A stretch of 64,000 nucleotides of DNA from the NCBI GenBank assembly GCA_949752735.1, contig OX457038.1, positions 65,970,182-66,034,181 of the forward strand. Reading direction: 5' to 3'. Positions 36,279 to 47,831 of this stretch are shown here, piece by piece. Position numbers and translations under genes: made by a program. Source of the stretch: Lumbricus terrestris. Taxonomy: Eukaryota; Annelida; Clitellata; Crassiclitellata; Lumbricidae. The stretch's first letter is position 1, and each line of letters starts with the position of its first letter. Under the pieces are notes generated by a model. The model searched no databases. It saw nothing but the letters and a program-made list of their open reading frames with translations, and was not told where the DNA came from.

Positions 36279-36600
36279 CCATGGGTATACGAAGTGTTAG
36301 CCAATGCATTGTCTTAGCCTCGACGTAATATTATGAAGGCGAGGGCCTAAGTCCTTTGCCGCGCTGTCCCCTCTCCCCACCAATTTCGCTGGCTTCCTGC
36401 TTGTCGCGTTTGCAGCCGCTGGCTCTATGGGTGCTGAGCTCATCATTGGACCTTGAGACGCTGAGCTAGAATATCGATCAGTGAGGGCTGTGAGGCACAG
36501 CCAGAGCCGAAGTCTTAGACGAAATGTTTGCATTGGTGGAACTCAACCCCAAACGTCTCGATTGAGAAGCCAACACGCTGACCACTTCACTGTTCAGTTC
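36279..36600 (-). mobile_element. tRNA-derived SINE, second family (probable)
   Basis: On the minus strand the head (GTGGTCAGCGTGTTGGCTTC, then GTTTGGGGTTGAGTTCC) is tRNA-like. The body contains AAGCAGGAAGCCAGCGAAATT and ends GACAATGCATTGGCTAACAC. Partial relatives lie near 34780-34900, 34010-34060 and 22165-22215. Confidence 0.55.
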
Positions 36601-36849
36601 ACCTAAGCCAACAATAACAGACGGTAATAAATAATAATGTTTTCTTTATTGAAACAATCCGGTTGACAGACTGCAACAGGTCACAATTGACAGTTATGCA
36701 ATTGAAACAATTCACAAGAACGCAAATGACAGAAGACATAAATCTTAACCATACTGAGTTTACAGCACTTAGTGCACTAAACCATAGTGAGTTTACGATT
36801 ACGATTACGATACTAAGAGACCAGCAGCCAGCAAACACAAAGCACGTCC

Positions 36850-36930
36850 GCTCAACGGGGCTCGATCTCGGTACCTCTCTCTCTTCATGCCACGAAGCCA
36901 ACGCGTTATACAATGCGCTACCGGGCCCCC
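36850..36930 (-). mobile_element. tRNA-derived SINE head (probable)
   Basis: The minus strand reads GGTAGCGCATTGTATAACGC, GTTGGCTTCG, then CGAGATCGAGCCCC: A and B boxes at tRNA spacing. It cannot be a functional tRNA because no acceptor-stem pairing closes it. The sequence following on the minus strand ends with CAATAAAG near 36640. Confidence 0.5.
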
Positions 36931-38392
36931 ATGGGTGGGAATAAATCGTTGCCCACTACAGTACTATGCATCACTATACTTAACCTGGATATTGGATAAC
37001 CACATTATAGAGATAAAGTATTGACAATACCCCTTTGCTTATAGGTAACACCATAACAGACAGCCTTCTACAGAAACAAGGACGTACAGTGCAATTAAGT
37101 GCTGTAAATCCTTTTAGTTATTTCAGTTGGCCATTGCGACAAAGTTAATTTCTGAAGCCTGGCCTGTAGATTACGAAAGTTTATGGAGAATAAGACTTTC
37201 ATTACTCCGGGCTATGTGGGCAAGAACAGTCCTTAAAGTCCCAAACGATTCCATGCGTTAGGAGAGATATCGGTCAAACGCAGTTAGTTTGATCAAATAT
37301 CGCGCCTCCCTAATGAGTCGGGGGGGGAACTTTTTTCGGAGAAAACTATCGATCGAAGGGCTCCAGACTCAATGACGCCGCCGCCTCGACCGCCATTAAG
37401 AGCCGCAATAATGGACACGGCTTCTGCTGATGACTTTGTATGCTGCTTTTTTATCCATCAGCCCATCGCTTGGTTACTGGGAATGCTACCAAGAGCTTAT
37501 AAGTAGTATCCAGTATGGGACTACAGTATGACGGACTGTCGGCCAGGAGAGTTAAAAATCCTGCTAGGGTAGACATTGTTTTGAGGTTCCTGCTCCACCG
37601 GCACCCCTGATGACTCACCCAAGATGAGATGGTGAGGATGGGGGAGGACTTGTTGCCCACCCTTATAATCCGAGGTTAAGAAAATGAAGTTGCTTACAAT
37701 TTATATGCATGGAAACTTGTGGGGCTTGTGCTAAAGACTGGTCTTATTTTTCCTCTATGTATTACTGATGCTATGGATGCTGACAGGCAGTTTGAATGTG
37801 AACAAGTAGGAGTGGGGGTGGGGGACCTGAGGTGGTTAGTACTTGAATGAATGAATATCCACTTGGTCCTAAATCAGGACGTTTTTCATTGTATGTCAGT
37901 ATATGAAGGCCTGGTAATTTATATCGGATACCGTTTGAGTCTTTGAATGCATAAATAGTCTATACTTTGGAGAACAGTGGCTTCATAACATTGTTGATAT
38001 TAATAAGAGTATTAATGTTATAAAATTGGTCGTTGCAATTGAAATCTATTGAAATTTAAGGAAACTGAAGACTTAATCTAATGAATCTGATAGCTCCTGC
38101 CCCCATATTTAGACAACTTTGCTGCTGAATAAATATTGTTTTATAACGAATAACAAAAACCAGTTGTTGATCATATCCATATAAATGCGCAAACGGATTT
38201 AACCCATTTGTGCCTAGCGTCCCATATAATTTTATGGGACGAGCAGTTAAAAATTTGGCAAAAATTCAAATTTCTACTAATTCCACAAGTATTTTATTTT
38301 TTATCGAGATTACGATTACATTTCCCGAAATGGCTGACGTCTGAAATTGATGGTGATCATGATGAGGCTGCTAATGGTGGTTGATGTTGCTG
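36931..38392. other. Non-coding stretch
   Basis: CCGAGGTTAAGAAAATGAAG at about 37674 recurs near 23411. Nothing else recognised. Confidence 0.4.
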
Positions 38393-38475
38393 TTGTTGGT
38401 GGTGTGGTGGTGGTGGTGTGGTGTGGTGGTGGTGGTGTGGTGGTGGCGGTGGTGGTGTGGTGGTGGTGGTGACCC
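38393..38475. repeat. (GGT)n repeat
   Basis: A GTGGTGGTG run on the plus strand. Val/Trp-rich frames here are artefacts. Confidence 0.9.
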
Positions 38476-39600
38476 GAATACACGTGTCCGGCAGGGTATT
38501 GGTTTTTTCCAGAGTGTCTGGCGGACGTGTCTGTGTTTTCTTATCAGTTGGTTCTTGTCCCAGATGGATCTTTGGACATGGTCTGATGTTTAAGTTCATA
38601 TCACAAGGCGATGGGACCATTGACTCAACCGTCATAACATCATCTGCTTATAATTATTATCCTTTTGAGCTTCTATTCATAATATTATTCATATCATTGC
38701 ATTATTTATTTATTATTGCATTGCTTATTATATTATTGTTTTAATATCCAGCAGACTTTGCTTTTAAGTTAATTTGTGTTATCGTTTATAATCCCTGCTC
38801 TCAGCTATACAGAAGCCAAGAAACAAAATTAATAGAACTGCTCTAATGTATGGCTGGAGGGGGCATTCTATTCTTATATGACTTGGGCCTTTGTGGGTTT
38901 TTTCTGATTAAAAATTCATGTGATTAGTTAAGGTTGGTTTTTATGATGGAAACGATTGGTGGTCCTACCATTGTGTCAACAAGAAACAGGGACTATTATT
39001 GGCTATCAAGTTGACAAGTTAATTGGTGTTATGGTTTATTAATTATAGAATTTGCTGCTGTAGCACAGGCCTTCTGTGCTGGTGACACATCCCCACAGGC
39101 GGATCGAGGGCTTGGGAAATGGAGGACAGACACATTTCCTCAAATTATGCCAATTGGCTGCAAACTGTTTGGACAAATTTAATGTTGGATAAACAATATA
39201 ATAGGCGATGCAGTAATACATGATGATATACTATGTCCTACTTAGTAATGTCCCAAAAATTCGTGATGACGTAACTTGCTCCTCCGTTAACCTCCGAGTT
39301 TATCGCAGCTCATAGCTTTACCTACGCTACCTCCATTCTTTCCGCTAGTACCATAGTATTGTCTTGGTAATTTTTTAATTTAAAAGTTTGTGGAGAAACC
39401 TGGCTTAAACTGTTTTTTGGTCAAATCATTGGTGTGATGAGTTGAATGAATTATTAGCAACATGCTGCTATGCTTTCTGCAATGCTGCTTAGTAATGGTA
39501 AAGCATCGTAATCATAAACTCTTAACTTCTAAAGCACTACTTGAAGCCAAACACAGGGCACCAGCTTAACTATTCACGAGTCCTTATGGATGGGTGATGG
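38476..39600. other. Non-coding stretch with a repeat copy
   Basis: 39529-39580 is the second copy of the GCACCAGCTT repeat (see 6947-7010). No exon is seen. Confidence 0.4.
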
Positions 39601-39619
39601 TTGCAATTACGATGATTGT

Positions 39620-40280
39620 CATGTTGATGATGATGTTGTTCATGATGATTATTATGGTGATGATGGTGATGATGATGACGACGACGACGATGATGACGTG
39701 TTGAATGTTTTTACGTCTGGCAGGAGTCTTTACTTTGCCTTCTTCCGATTTTAGTCAGATGTGTAGAAGTGTTAATGCACTTATGCTCCGGATTAGTTTC
39801 TGTAGTGATACAGAGAAGGATACACAACCATATACAACGACACTGTGGCCCCCAGTGGGGGGGGAGCAGTACCTGCGTGGGACAGACATTGACGCCTGCA
39901 TGTACATGTATGCCAGTGTAAATGAGGAGCGACTCCTGCATGGTGGCTGGGTGTGCCGCATGAAAAATGGGACGACAAAGGGTGTGGCTCAATTTCCGTG
40001 GCACCTGGTCCTAACCAGACCAACATTGTCTCATACTGCGCCCCTACAAGAGCTCGAACTATTATTTATAAACAATGATCTCATTCATGAGTTAGTAGGG
40101 TTGTGATGGTACTGATTAAGTTCCCGAGGACGAGGACGACGACGATGATGATGACAACGATGACAACAACTATGATGATGATGATGACGACGATTACAAT
40201 GATAACGACGACGAACGATGATGATGATCATGATGATGATGATGATGATAATGGCGATGACGACGATGATGATGGTTCAG
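39620..40280. repeat. Two (GAT/GAC)n tracts
   Basis: Tracts at about 39620-39695 and 40128-40275 flank a 430-bp stretch with open frames on both strands that match no family. Confidence 0.8.
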
Positions 40281-40899
40281 TGAAGAGATGAAATCTTAAG
40301 CTATTTCAAGCTGTTTTAGTGCTCTTATCGTGTTTAGCTTTCATTTGTATTTTCGATCCAGAAGAGCTGTTGTCTTCCATTTTTTAAAATCTTCCCTTCA
40401 AGTCCTTCAGAGCATTGAGTGGAATGCGATCAGTTGGAATTCTTTCCAATGACCCCCGTCAGAGTCTACACTGACATTTTTTTTATCCGACCTCCAGGGA
40501 CTACACATATACCTTATCATTTATCATATTTAATCAGTGGGCCTAGTTAGTGGTCCTTTGTGCTCTTCTAGCAATTTCTTGTATACATAGCCAGCTCTGC
40601 CTTCTTTCTCCTCTTGCTTTCTCATTGGGGGGGGGGGAGGGCTGAGGGGCGGGGTTTGGGGTCATGGTAAAACTTCACTTGCATCACGAGAAGTGCACAG
40701 ATGATCCGGGATCGCTTCCTGCTACCCCTCCCCAAACCTCCACTCAACCTTCCATTCGGTAGATGGCTTTGGTGAACTGAGTAGTGAGACGCGATAGGCG
40801 ACTTGCATGGACCTTTGAATTTCAATCTGTGATAATAGCCTGTGATCAGATGTGCATACTGTGAATTATTGTAATCATACTGCATTGTGCCAGTATATG

Positions 40900-41070
40900 A
40901 AAATTAAACAGATTATTATTATTATTATTTATTAAAATTTATTTATTTATTATTATTATTTATTATTATTATTATTTATTATTATTTATTATCTACTATT
41001 ATTATTTATTATCTTTATTTATTATTATTATTTATTTATTATTGTTTATTTATTATTATTTATTATTATT
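40900..41070. repeat. (ATT)n/(TTTA)n repeat
   Basis: A mixed ATTATTATT and TTTATTTA tract. Confidence 0.9.
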
Positions 41071-42825
41071 GTCCAATTGATGTCGATGTATGAGAAAGCA
41101 AGTTTTATCATCACCTAACATATTCTAACATACTCTTGCACTTATTATTTATGTGGAATGCATATCTGGAATGCCAGATCATCACTTGTTTCCAGTGGCA
41201 TATATACTCTTAGGGGTCTTCAGGTTCAAACCCCCCCCACACACCCACCCACCCCATATAAATAATTGCCGAATTTTTAAAAATCACTTATGTGCATTGG
41301 AAAAAAGACCTGGAAATGGTAATCCCTCCTCCATAATTATTGTTGCCAGGCAATGTCCAGGGCTGTTACTTTCCAAATGTTTCTGAGGTACGGTACGTAA
41401 AAAATTAATGTCTATTTCTACTGCATAATTTTATGCCTTGTAATTATTATTCCACAATGTTATTTTCAGAGCAGAAGCCGTCTACGCTGACTTTATATGA
41501 GCGTTCGTTGATGCAGCTTCGAGAATTTATTTATGTACATAGGACGAGAGTAGCGTGATTTGACATGGATCCGTTTTGACCGCAGCTTCTGATCTGCTTT
41601 ACAATGAAGCAGTGACGCTAAATTGATCGGATTTCGACATGCGTACTTACTTCGGTTAATGCGAAATGAGCCGTGAATGGCATTAACGGCCGCTTTTGTG
41701 TTGAACCTCCGTGGTGCGTGGGCAGTACAGCTTAAATAATATGTGACTGGATTGTAAAAGGCAGTGGTGGTTCTGCAAAGCCTATTCTGGTATCCAGGAA
41801 GAGGTGGTGCAAGAGGAGGGGGGAGGAGGATGATGAGGAGAAGGAAGGCGACGAGGAGGAGATGAAAGCAAGTGGGCGGAGCTGGATATGGAGTAGGAGG
41901 GCAATAGGAATGATGGACAAAGAAGAAGAGGAACAGGGAGAGGAAGATGAGGAATAAGAAGAGGAGAGGAAGAACAACAGAAGATTGTTGGAAGAATAGA
42001 TGACGAGGAAGAGGAAAAGACGAGAAAGAGATGGAAATGTAAGAGAAAGCAGAGAGTGAATATGGGAGTAAAAGAATGGGTGAATTGAGGGATAGGAACT
42101 TAGGAAGAATTGGCTTTAAAGGGAAAATAGTTTGTTTCCTATATATGCCTAGGCTATTAACCATAAATAAATAACCATGACCATAAATTTTATTGAAACC
42201 CGAGTAACAGTATTGACATCGAAAAAGTACAAGTACAGTAGAACACAAACTATCTGCAAGGGATCAATAAGACATGCAGTAAGGAACGTCATAGGATACT
42301 TGAAGAAGTGCTTCAGAAGGATGCAGGTCTAAACAAGAGGACTTCTAGAGGTTTAGAGGATTAGTGGCGTTTAGAAGATTGGAGAACAAAAGGAGAAAAT
42401 CAGAGGAATGATGGAAATGGGGAGAATTAAGAAGGGAGGGGAGGAGGAGAGTGAATAAGAGGAAAATGAGGATGACGATCATGAGGAGTATGACTGCAAA
42501 ACGGAGATGAGGATGACAGGAAAGAGAGAGCCATGCACACTGTGCAGATTTTTCTTGTATTCCTGGGACAGAGATATCGGTCTGTTTGCTTTTGGTGGAA
42601 CCAGCATTCTCGACCTGCTAATTAGCTTCCCCCTCTCTGCCAGAAAGCAACCCGTAATTCACTATGGCTCCAGGCTTTCCTGATAGGTTTCTCTTGGGCA
42701 AGGCGTGTGCCTTGTGGCTGGCTGACAAGTCCGTTGATAAACAGGGATTGGGTGGAGAATGCTAACAGGCTGCAAGACTATTCTGCATCAAAAGCTCACT
42801 GTTCTCCTATGACCTATGGATAGGG
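41071..42825. other. Non-coding stretch with purine-rich blocks
   Basis: The plus strand is strongly purine-rich at about 41810-42110 and 42290-42530. The 251-residue minus-strand frame is the Ser/Pro/Leu reading of this composition, without splice or family support. Confidence 0.5.
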
Positions 42826-42985
42826 TTGTGTGTGTGTGTGTGTGTATTAGTGTGTGTGTGTGTATTAGTGTGTGTTCGTGTGCGTCTGAGTGTATATGCG
42901 TGTGTGTGTGTGTGCATGCGCAAACATGTGTGTATGCGTTTGTGTGTGTGTTCGTGCATGCGTGTGTGTATGCGTGCATGCGTAC

Positions 42986-43041
<56 letters not shown>
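42826..43041. repeat. (GT)n microsatellite, partly degenerate
   Basis: Degenerate GTGTGCGTGT leads to a pure GT run at about 42989-43041. Confidence 0.95.
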
Positions 43042-43043
<2 letters not shown>

Positions 43044-43154
43044 CGTGTTTTTATTACCTATGAAAGCCCTTTTGAGTGTGGGATGAAAGGGACTGGCTGA
43101 TCCCAAAGTCTACAAATGGGAATCGAGCGAGCAAGGCTGTAAATTTGCCGCTAT

Positions 43155-43217
43155 GTATGTGTATATATATATGCATATATATATGCATATATATATGCAT
43201 GTACAATTATACATACA

Positions 43218-43251
<34 letters not shown>
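43155..43251. repeat. ATATGC/TA repeats
   Basis: ATATATATGC units are followed by (TA)n. Confidence 0.85.
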
Positions 43252-43252
<1 letters not shown>

Positions 43253-43342
43253 CATCCTGGTGGTGCCAGCCCCGAGCCTGGATAAAAGCGGTGGACGATG
43301 CTGATCACTTTCTTTTGACCCAGCATCGTGTTGATCAGTGAC

Positions 43343-43420
43343 TAATCAAATCAAATCATGGATATAGTAATCAAATCAAATCATGGATATAGTAATCAAA
43401 TCAAATCATGGATATAGTAT
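43343..43420. repeat. 25-bp tandem repeat, three units
   Basis: AATCAAATCAAATCATGGAT plus ATAGT repeated three times. Confidence 0.95.
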
Positions 43421-43508
43421 TAATTCTAACTTAACCAAAACTATTTTGTGTCTTTCAGTCACTGGATAATTGCAGTGTTATTTAACTATTTTTCCTCTCT
43501 CATGTTAA

Positions 43509-43605
43509 GACAGTTTTATTTGGCCGCACTGAGGTTGGGAGCGCCTCTGAGTAGCCCCTTGAAGAGGTGCTATATAAATGCATCTAATGAATCTAATGAA
43601 TGAAT
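43509..43605 (+). mobile_element. CR1-like LINE/SINE 3' tail
   Basis: GGGAGCGCCTCTGAGTAG is followed by CTTGAAGAGGTGCTATATAA and ATGAATGAAT, the shared tail described at 35276-35700. Confidence 0.8.
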
Positions 43606-44689
43606 AAACCTGAAAGTAATTTGTCATTTACTGAAAAGTTCTATTTCATCTAACTGAAACTAAAATAACTGAAAAGTGCAAAACTAGAACTAAAACTGAA
43701 GTTGAAAGTTGAATTAATGTTTTTTTGTTTGGTGCGCATACATGCATGCAGTGGTTAGGTTTGAGTGCTTCAAACTACAGGTCAATAGCATAAGCTCTGC
43801 TATGTTTCTTGCTGAATGAATGTCTGCAAAGAAAAAGACGACATTTAATTGCTTTTGTTGAATGCTTACAGAACTAAATTAAAATTGATGAGGTTTAAAA
43901 TCTGCAACTGAAACTAAACTGGAAAATTAGAACAAAACTGAAACTTAAAAGTAAACTGAAACTTACAATTAAACTGAAACTTAAAATTACATTGGATAAT
44001 TGACAACTTATTCCATGTCAAGATTTTCTTGTTATAACCTCTGCCCTTTGACTTCCACTTGATCATTCACGCTTAGTCCTACCTGAGCTTCAGCACAATA
44101 AGGCTAAATAGCTGCGTGGGTCACCTTAAAGTTCTGAAGAGCCTTTGGTACCAGATCTTGGAGAAACCCCGATTCCATGACCCACTCTGTCTGTACCAGC
44201 ACCCTTAGCATACTACTTAAGAGCATCTCAAGGATGCAGCTATTGAACTAGGATGCTGATAAGCTACTATCAGTTTCTTTTATCCAGAGATTGTAGGTCT
44301 GAGGAGGCAGATGATAGAGCTCTTCTTCCTCATGACCCTGGGCAGGTCTTTTTGCACACGCCTGTCTTCTGCCGCCGGAGATTTACCGACCCAGCGCTCG
44401 TAGTAAGTGCAAATAAAAAGGCGAAATAAATTATTCCCTTTCTTTTTATGGCGTCATTATCCAACGGCAAGCTTCAGCAAACATGCATTAGGCAATATTT
44501 GTCCGAAGTTCATACATAATTACTAGTAATACACAGTGATTGCCTTAGGGGAATATTTATTCATAGAACCCAGACCTTATGCGTTTATTAAGTGCGTGAT
44601 GAATCAACTGCTGAGTCCGGTGATAAGAGACTTTTGTTCAGACTTTTGTTTAGTTGTTTTTGTCTTTTAAAAACATATATTATTTGGAG
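43606..44689. other. Non-coding stretch
   Basis: A degenerate AACTGAAACTAAAA repetition lies at about 43650-43990. No gene is recognised. Confidence 0.4.
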
Positions 44690-44890
44690 GATCAATACCA
44701 GATGCAACATAACAGATGCGGCAGTGTATACGGAATAGCCTTCGTCTTGAGCTGCGTCTGTTCCCTAGGCCACTCGCTGACACATTCTATAAGCACTTGA
44801 AAACTGTTCTTTTTTCGCAGTGCTGGAGTCGGGGCACCTCTGAGTAGTTTTCTTGAAGAGGTGCTGCGTAAGTACTTCAATGAATGAACG
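44690..44890 (+). mobile_element. CR1-like LINE 3' fragment
   Basis: The plus strand reads PRPLADTFYKHLKTVLFSQC then WSRGTSE and stop at 44845-44847. This parallels the ending [20 protein letters not shown] of the 35276-35700 copy. The tail and ATGAATGAACG follow. Confidence 0.88.
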
Positions 44891-45699
44891 AAGATGCTAT
44901 GGTAGGATAAGGCAACTACCGCTATACGTCTTATGAAATATCTTTGTCAGCATTGGCCATCTTGTCAACCATTCCCTACAGGTCACTGGTTTATTGGCCG
45001 GATTGTAGACTTCATAATGGCAATAATACGAGCTTTGAATCCCCTGCAGTGCAGAAGATGAACACACTCTGCTGTCTGCCATTAAAGATAAGATGTCTGA
45101 CGAGCAGCCCATAGAAAAGCTGACTTCAGAGATCGTTCAAAGCATTACTGACTGTATTAATTTTTCTTAGCTTCATTTTATCGGGGTAGATAAGCGGTCC
45201 TCTCCCTCTCCTTACCATCCGGTCACTTCACCCACAGTGTGTGTGGTCGATGCTCTCATTTCATGGTAAAAATTTGACAGGTAGGCTACACTGACATGCC
45301 AACAGCTATATAATAGCATGCAAACCACGATAAGTTATGGCTCTATCTTAATGCTCAGAAACATGAAAGAATTTCCTGCTTATGTATATAGCTTTATACT
45401 TCGTTCATATATAATAATTATTATATGGGTCTAGAAACAAAATTGATGGCCGTGTTGAACTGATATACGGGGTTGTGCTGATGGGAAATGTCAACACTAA
45501 GCCGAAGCAATAAATTACGTCCAGAATTATTTTCACAACCAAACCTGACGGGGATGCACATACAATCTGGCCAATTATCATTTCCCATTGATTGATTTGT
45601 GGTCCTATCTAAGCTGCAATCTAATAGAAAGTGTATGGTGAGCAATTTGTCAATGCAGCGCTGTTACAAACAGTCTTCAAAACAGGCTCATATGCAGAC
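44891..45699. other. Non-coding stretch
   Basis: No exon, repeat or RNA gene recognised. Confidence 0.35.
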
Positions 45700-46200
45700 T
45701 CACTGGATTACAGATCTAGCATGCTACTTGAGAGATCGCCCAGCCATATAATAGACCAACTTGCCGTGCATACAACAGACCAAAGAGCAACTTGCCATAT
45801 AGATAATAGACCACCCTGCCGTACAATTGGCTATCTTGCCATAAAATAAACCACCGTGTTATCATACAATAGACTGCCATGCTCCACAATAGATGATATT
45901 GCCGTTTAATAAACAATCTTGCCACACAACAGATCACCTTGCCCCCGCAATGGACCGTATTGCCACAAAATGGGTGACCTAGCCATGCAATAGACCGTTT
46001 TGCCACAGCATAAATCACCTTGCAACACAATAGATCACCTTGCAACACAATAGATCACCTTGCAACACAATAGATCACTTTACCGTACAATAGACCACCT
46101 TGCCTCGCAATAAACTAACTTGCTACACAATGAACACCATAATATTGTCACATAGTAGATCAACCTGCCACCCAATAGTTTACCTTACCACACAACCGAT
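45700..46200. repeat. Degenerate ~20-bp tandem repeat
   Basis: Units of the type ACAATAGATCACCTTGCAAC. Three nearly perfect copies lie at about 46020-46080, with increasingly diverged ones on both sides. Confidence 0.85.
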
Positions 46201-46499
46201 AGCCTTGTATGCATTTTTCGTTTTCGGGTGTCACGTATTGTTGTTGATGTGTGGTTCTGGTAAAGCACCTGTAAAGAGTTTTCATTGCTAGTGAAGATCA
46301 GGTAATTATGACCATCAGCAATATATTTCAAGTTTCAACATGATGGTTGTATTGAAGTCTGTTTATTATATATCTCTGTCTGTCACTGTGTGCAGGGATT
46401 CTCTTAAGGGATTTTTTAGAACCGCACGACCCCATCTTCCCCCTTCTTCTATCCTCCATGGTAAATTACTCCCAATTGTTGCTGTCTATCCTCCCTCAT

Positions 46500-46633
46500 T
46501 CTGTCTGTCTTTCTCCACTTTCATCTCTCTGTCTCTCTCTGTCTTTCTGTCTGTCCCTCCTGCCTGTCTGTCTCTCTATATATTTACATAAATATATATA
46601 TATATATATATAATTATATATAAATATATGAAC

Positions 46634-46692
<59 letters not shown>

Positions 46693-46774
46693 CGCCTTAC
46701 AATAACCTCATGAATGCCGCTTAAATATATAGAATGAATGAATTTCTCTGTGCATGAATCCATGGATGACTGAA

Positions 46775-46830
<56 letters not shown>
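46500..46830. repeat. (CTGT)n and two (TA)n microsatellites with a tail fragment
   Basis: TA runs at about 46590-46690 and 46780-46827. Between them, TATAGAGCGCCTTACAA with GAATGAATGA resembles a decayed LINE/SINE tail. Confidence 0.8.
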
Positions 46831-46831
<1 letters not shown>

Positions 46832-47098
46832 CTTGTGTGAAAATATTCACCTTGCCTTTAAATATTTATTCATAATACTTGCAGTCAGTCACTCTCCAAA
46901 CATCAATACACCCGTTATAATTGGTTTCACCCATGATGCATGTGGTCAGTGGTGTCAAACCATCCATCACTACATCCTCTATATTGCTACAATTAATCAA
47001 TGTCATCGTCAGTTGGAACTACTGCTGACCAGATATCTCAATGGACAAGATTTAATAAATTTAAGTGGCCAAGCAATCAAATGAAATTTCTGAATAGC

Positions 47099-47099
47099 C

Positions 47100-47145
<46 letters not shown>

Positions 47146-47340
47146 ATTTTAATTTTAATTAATTTTTTAATTTTTTTTATACCCGAGGTACATGTACCTA
47201 GGATCCCTTGGGATTTCAAAAAATTATGCTTGGAGCTGTTATTCAATGTCTAGAAATTATTATTATTAGTCTATTATTATTATTGCTATTATTATTTATT
47301 TATTTATTATTTCCTCGAGGTATTTAGGATCCCTTAGGAC

Positions 47341-47376
<36 letters not shown>

Positions 47377-47380
47377 TTAA
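47099..47380. repeat. (ATT)n tracts
   Basis: Two main ATT runs, at about 47099-47142 and 47342-47377, with ATT/TTTA patches between them. Similar segments containing TAGGATCCCTT(A/G)GGA occur at 47200 and 47328, suggesting a local duplication. Confidence 0.85.
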
Positions 47381-47831
47381 AATAGTATTTTTTCAATTTT
47401 GCAAGTTTTGATTCAGAATCCGGGTTGGAAGAGACAGGTACGGTACCCATATTTGCCCCAAAATGTGGTCATTCAGGCCGTCTCTGTCTGTGTGTGTGTC
47501 TCTCACTTCATCTTAGTTGCTAGATTCTGTCTTTGTTTCTGTGTCTGTCTGTCTGTTTATACATATACATAATAATTATATATATGAATGCATTGTATAT
47601 ATGACTACATGTGTATGTTTGTATGTATGGTATGAAGGTATATATAGGTATATAATTTTTATGTGAGCATATGTGTGTTTTCATTTAATGTCTTTCTCTC
47701 TTCCTCTGCCTCTCATTTTCCTGGCTATTCTATCTGCCATTATCTGGCCCACTTCCTTCCATTAACGGCATATCCATTCTATTAAATATGCATGTATATC
47801 TCACTTGCTGCTGTCCCTCTATTCTTTTAAG

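Noticed and set aside
36850..36930. Possible functional tRNA gene on the minus strand
   Set aside because: A- and B-box-like sequences are present, but acceptor and anticodon stems do not pair, so a SINE head is the better reading.
41493..42248. 251-residue minus-strand frame
   Set aside because: Mostly Ser/Leu/Pro from a purine-rich plus strand. There is no recognised domain and splice support is absent.
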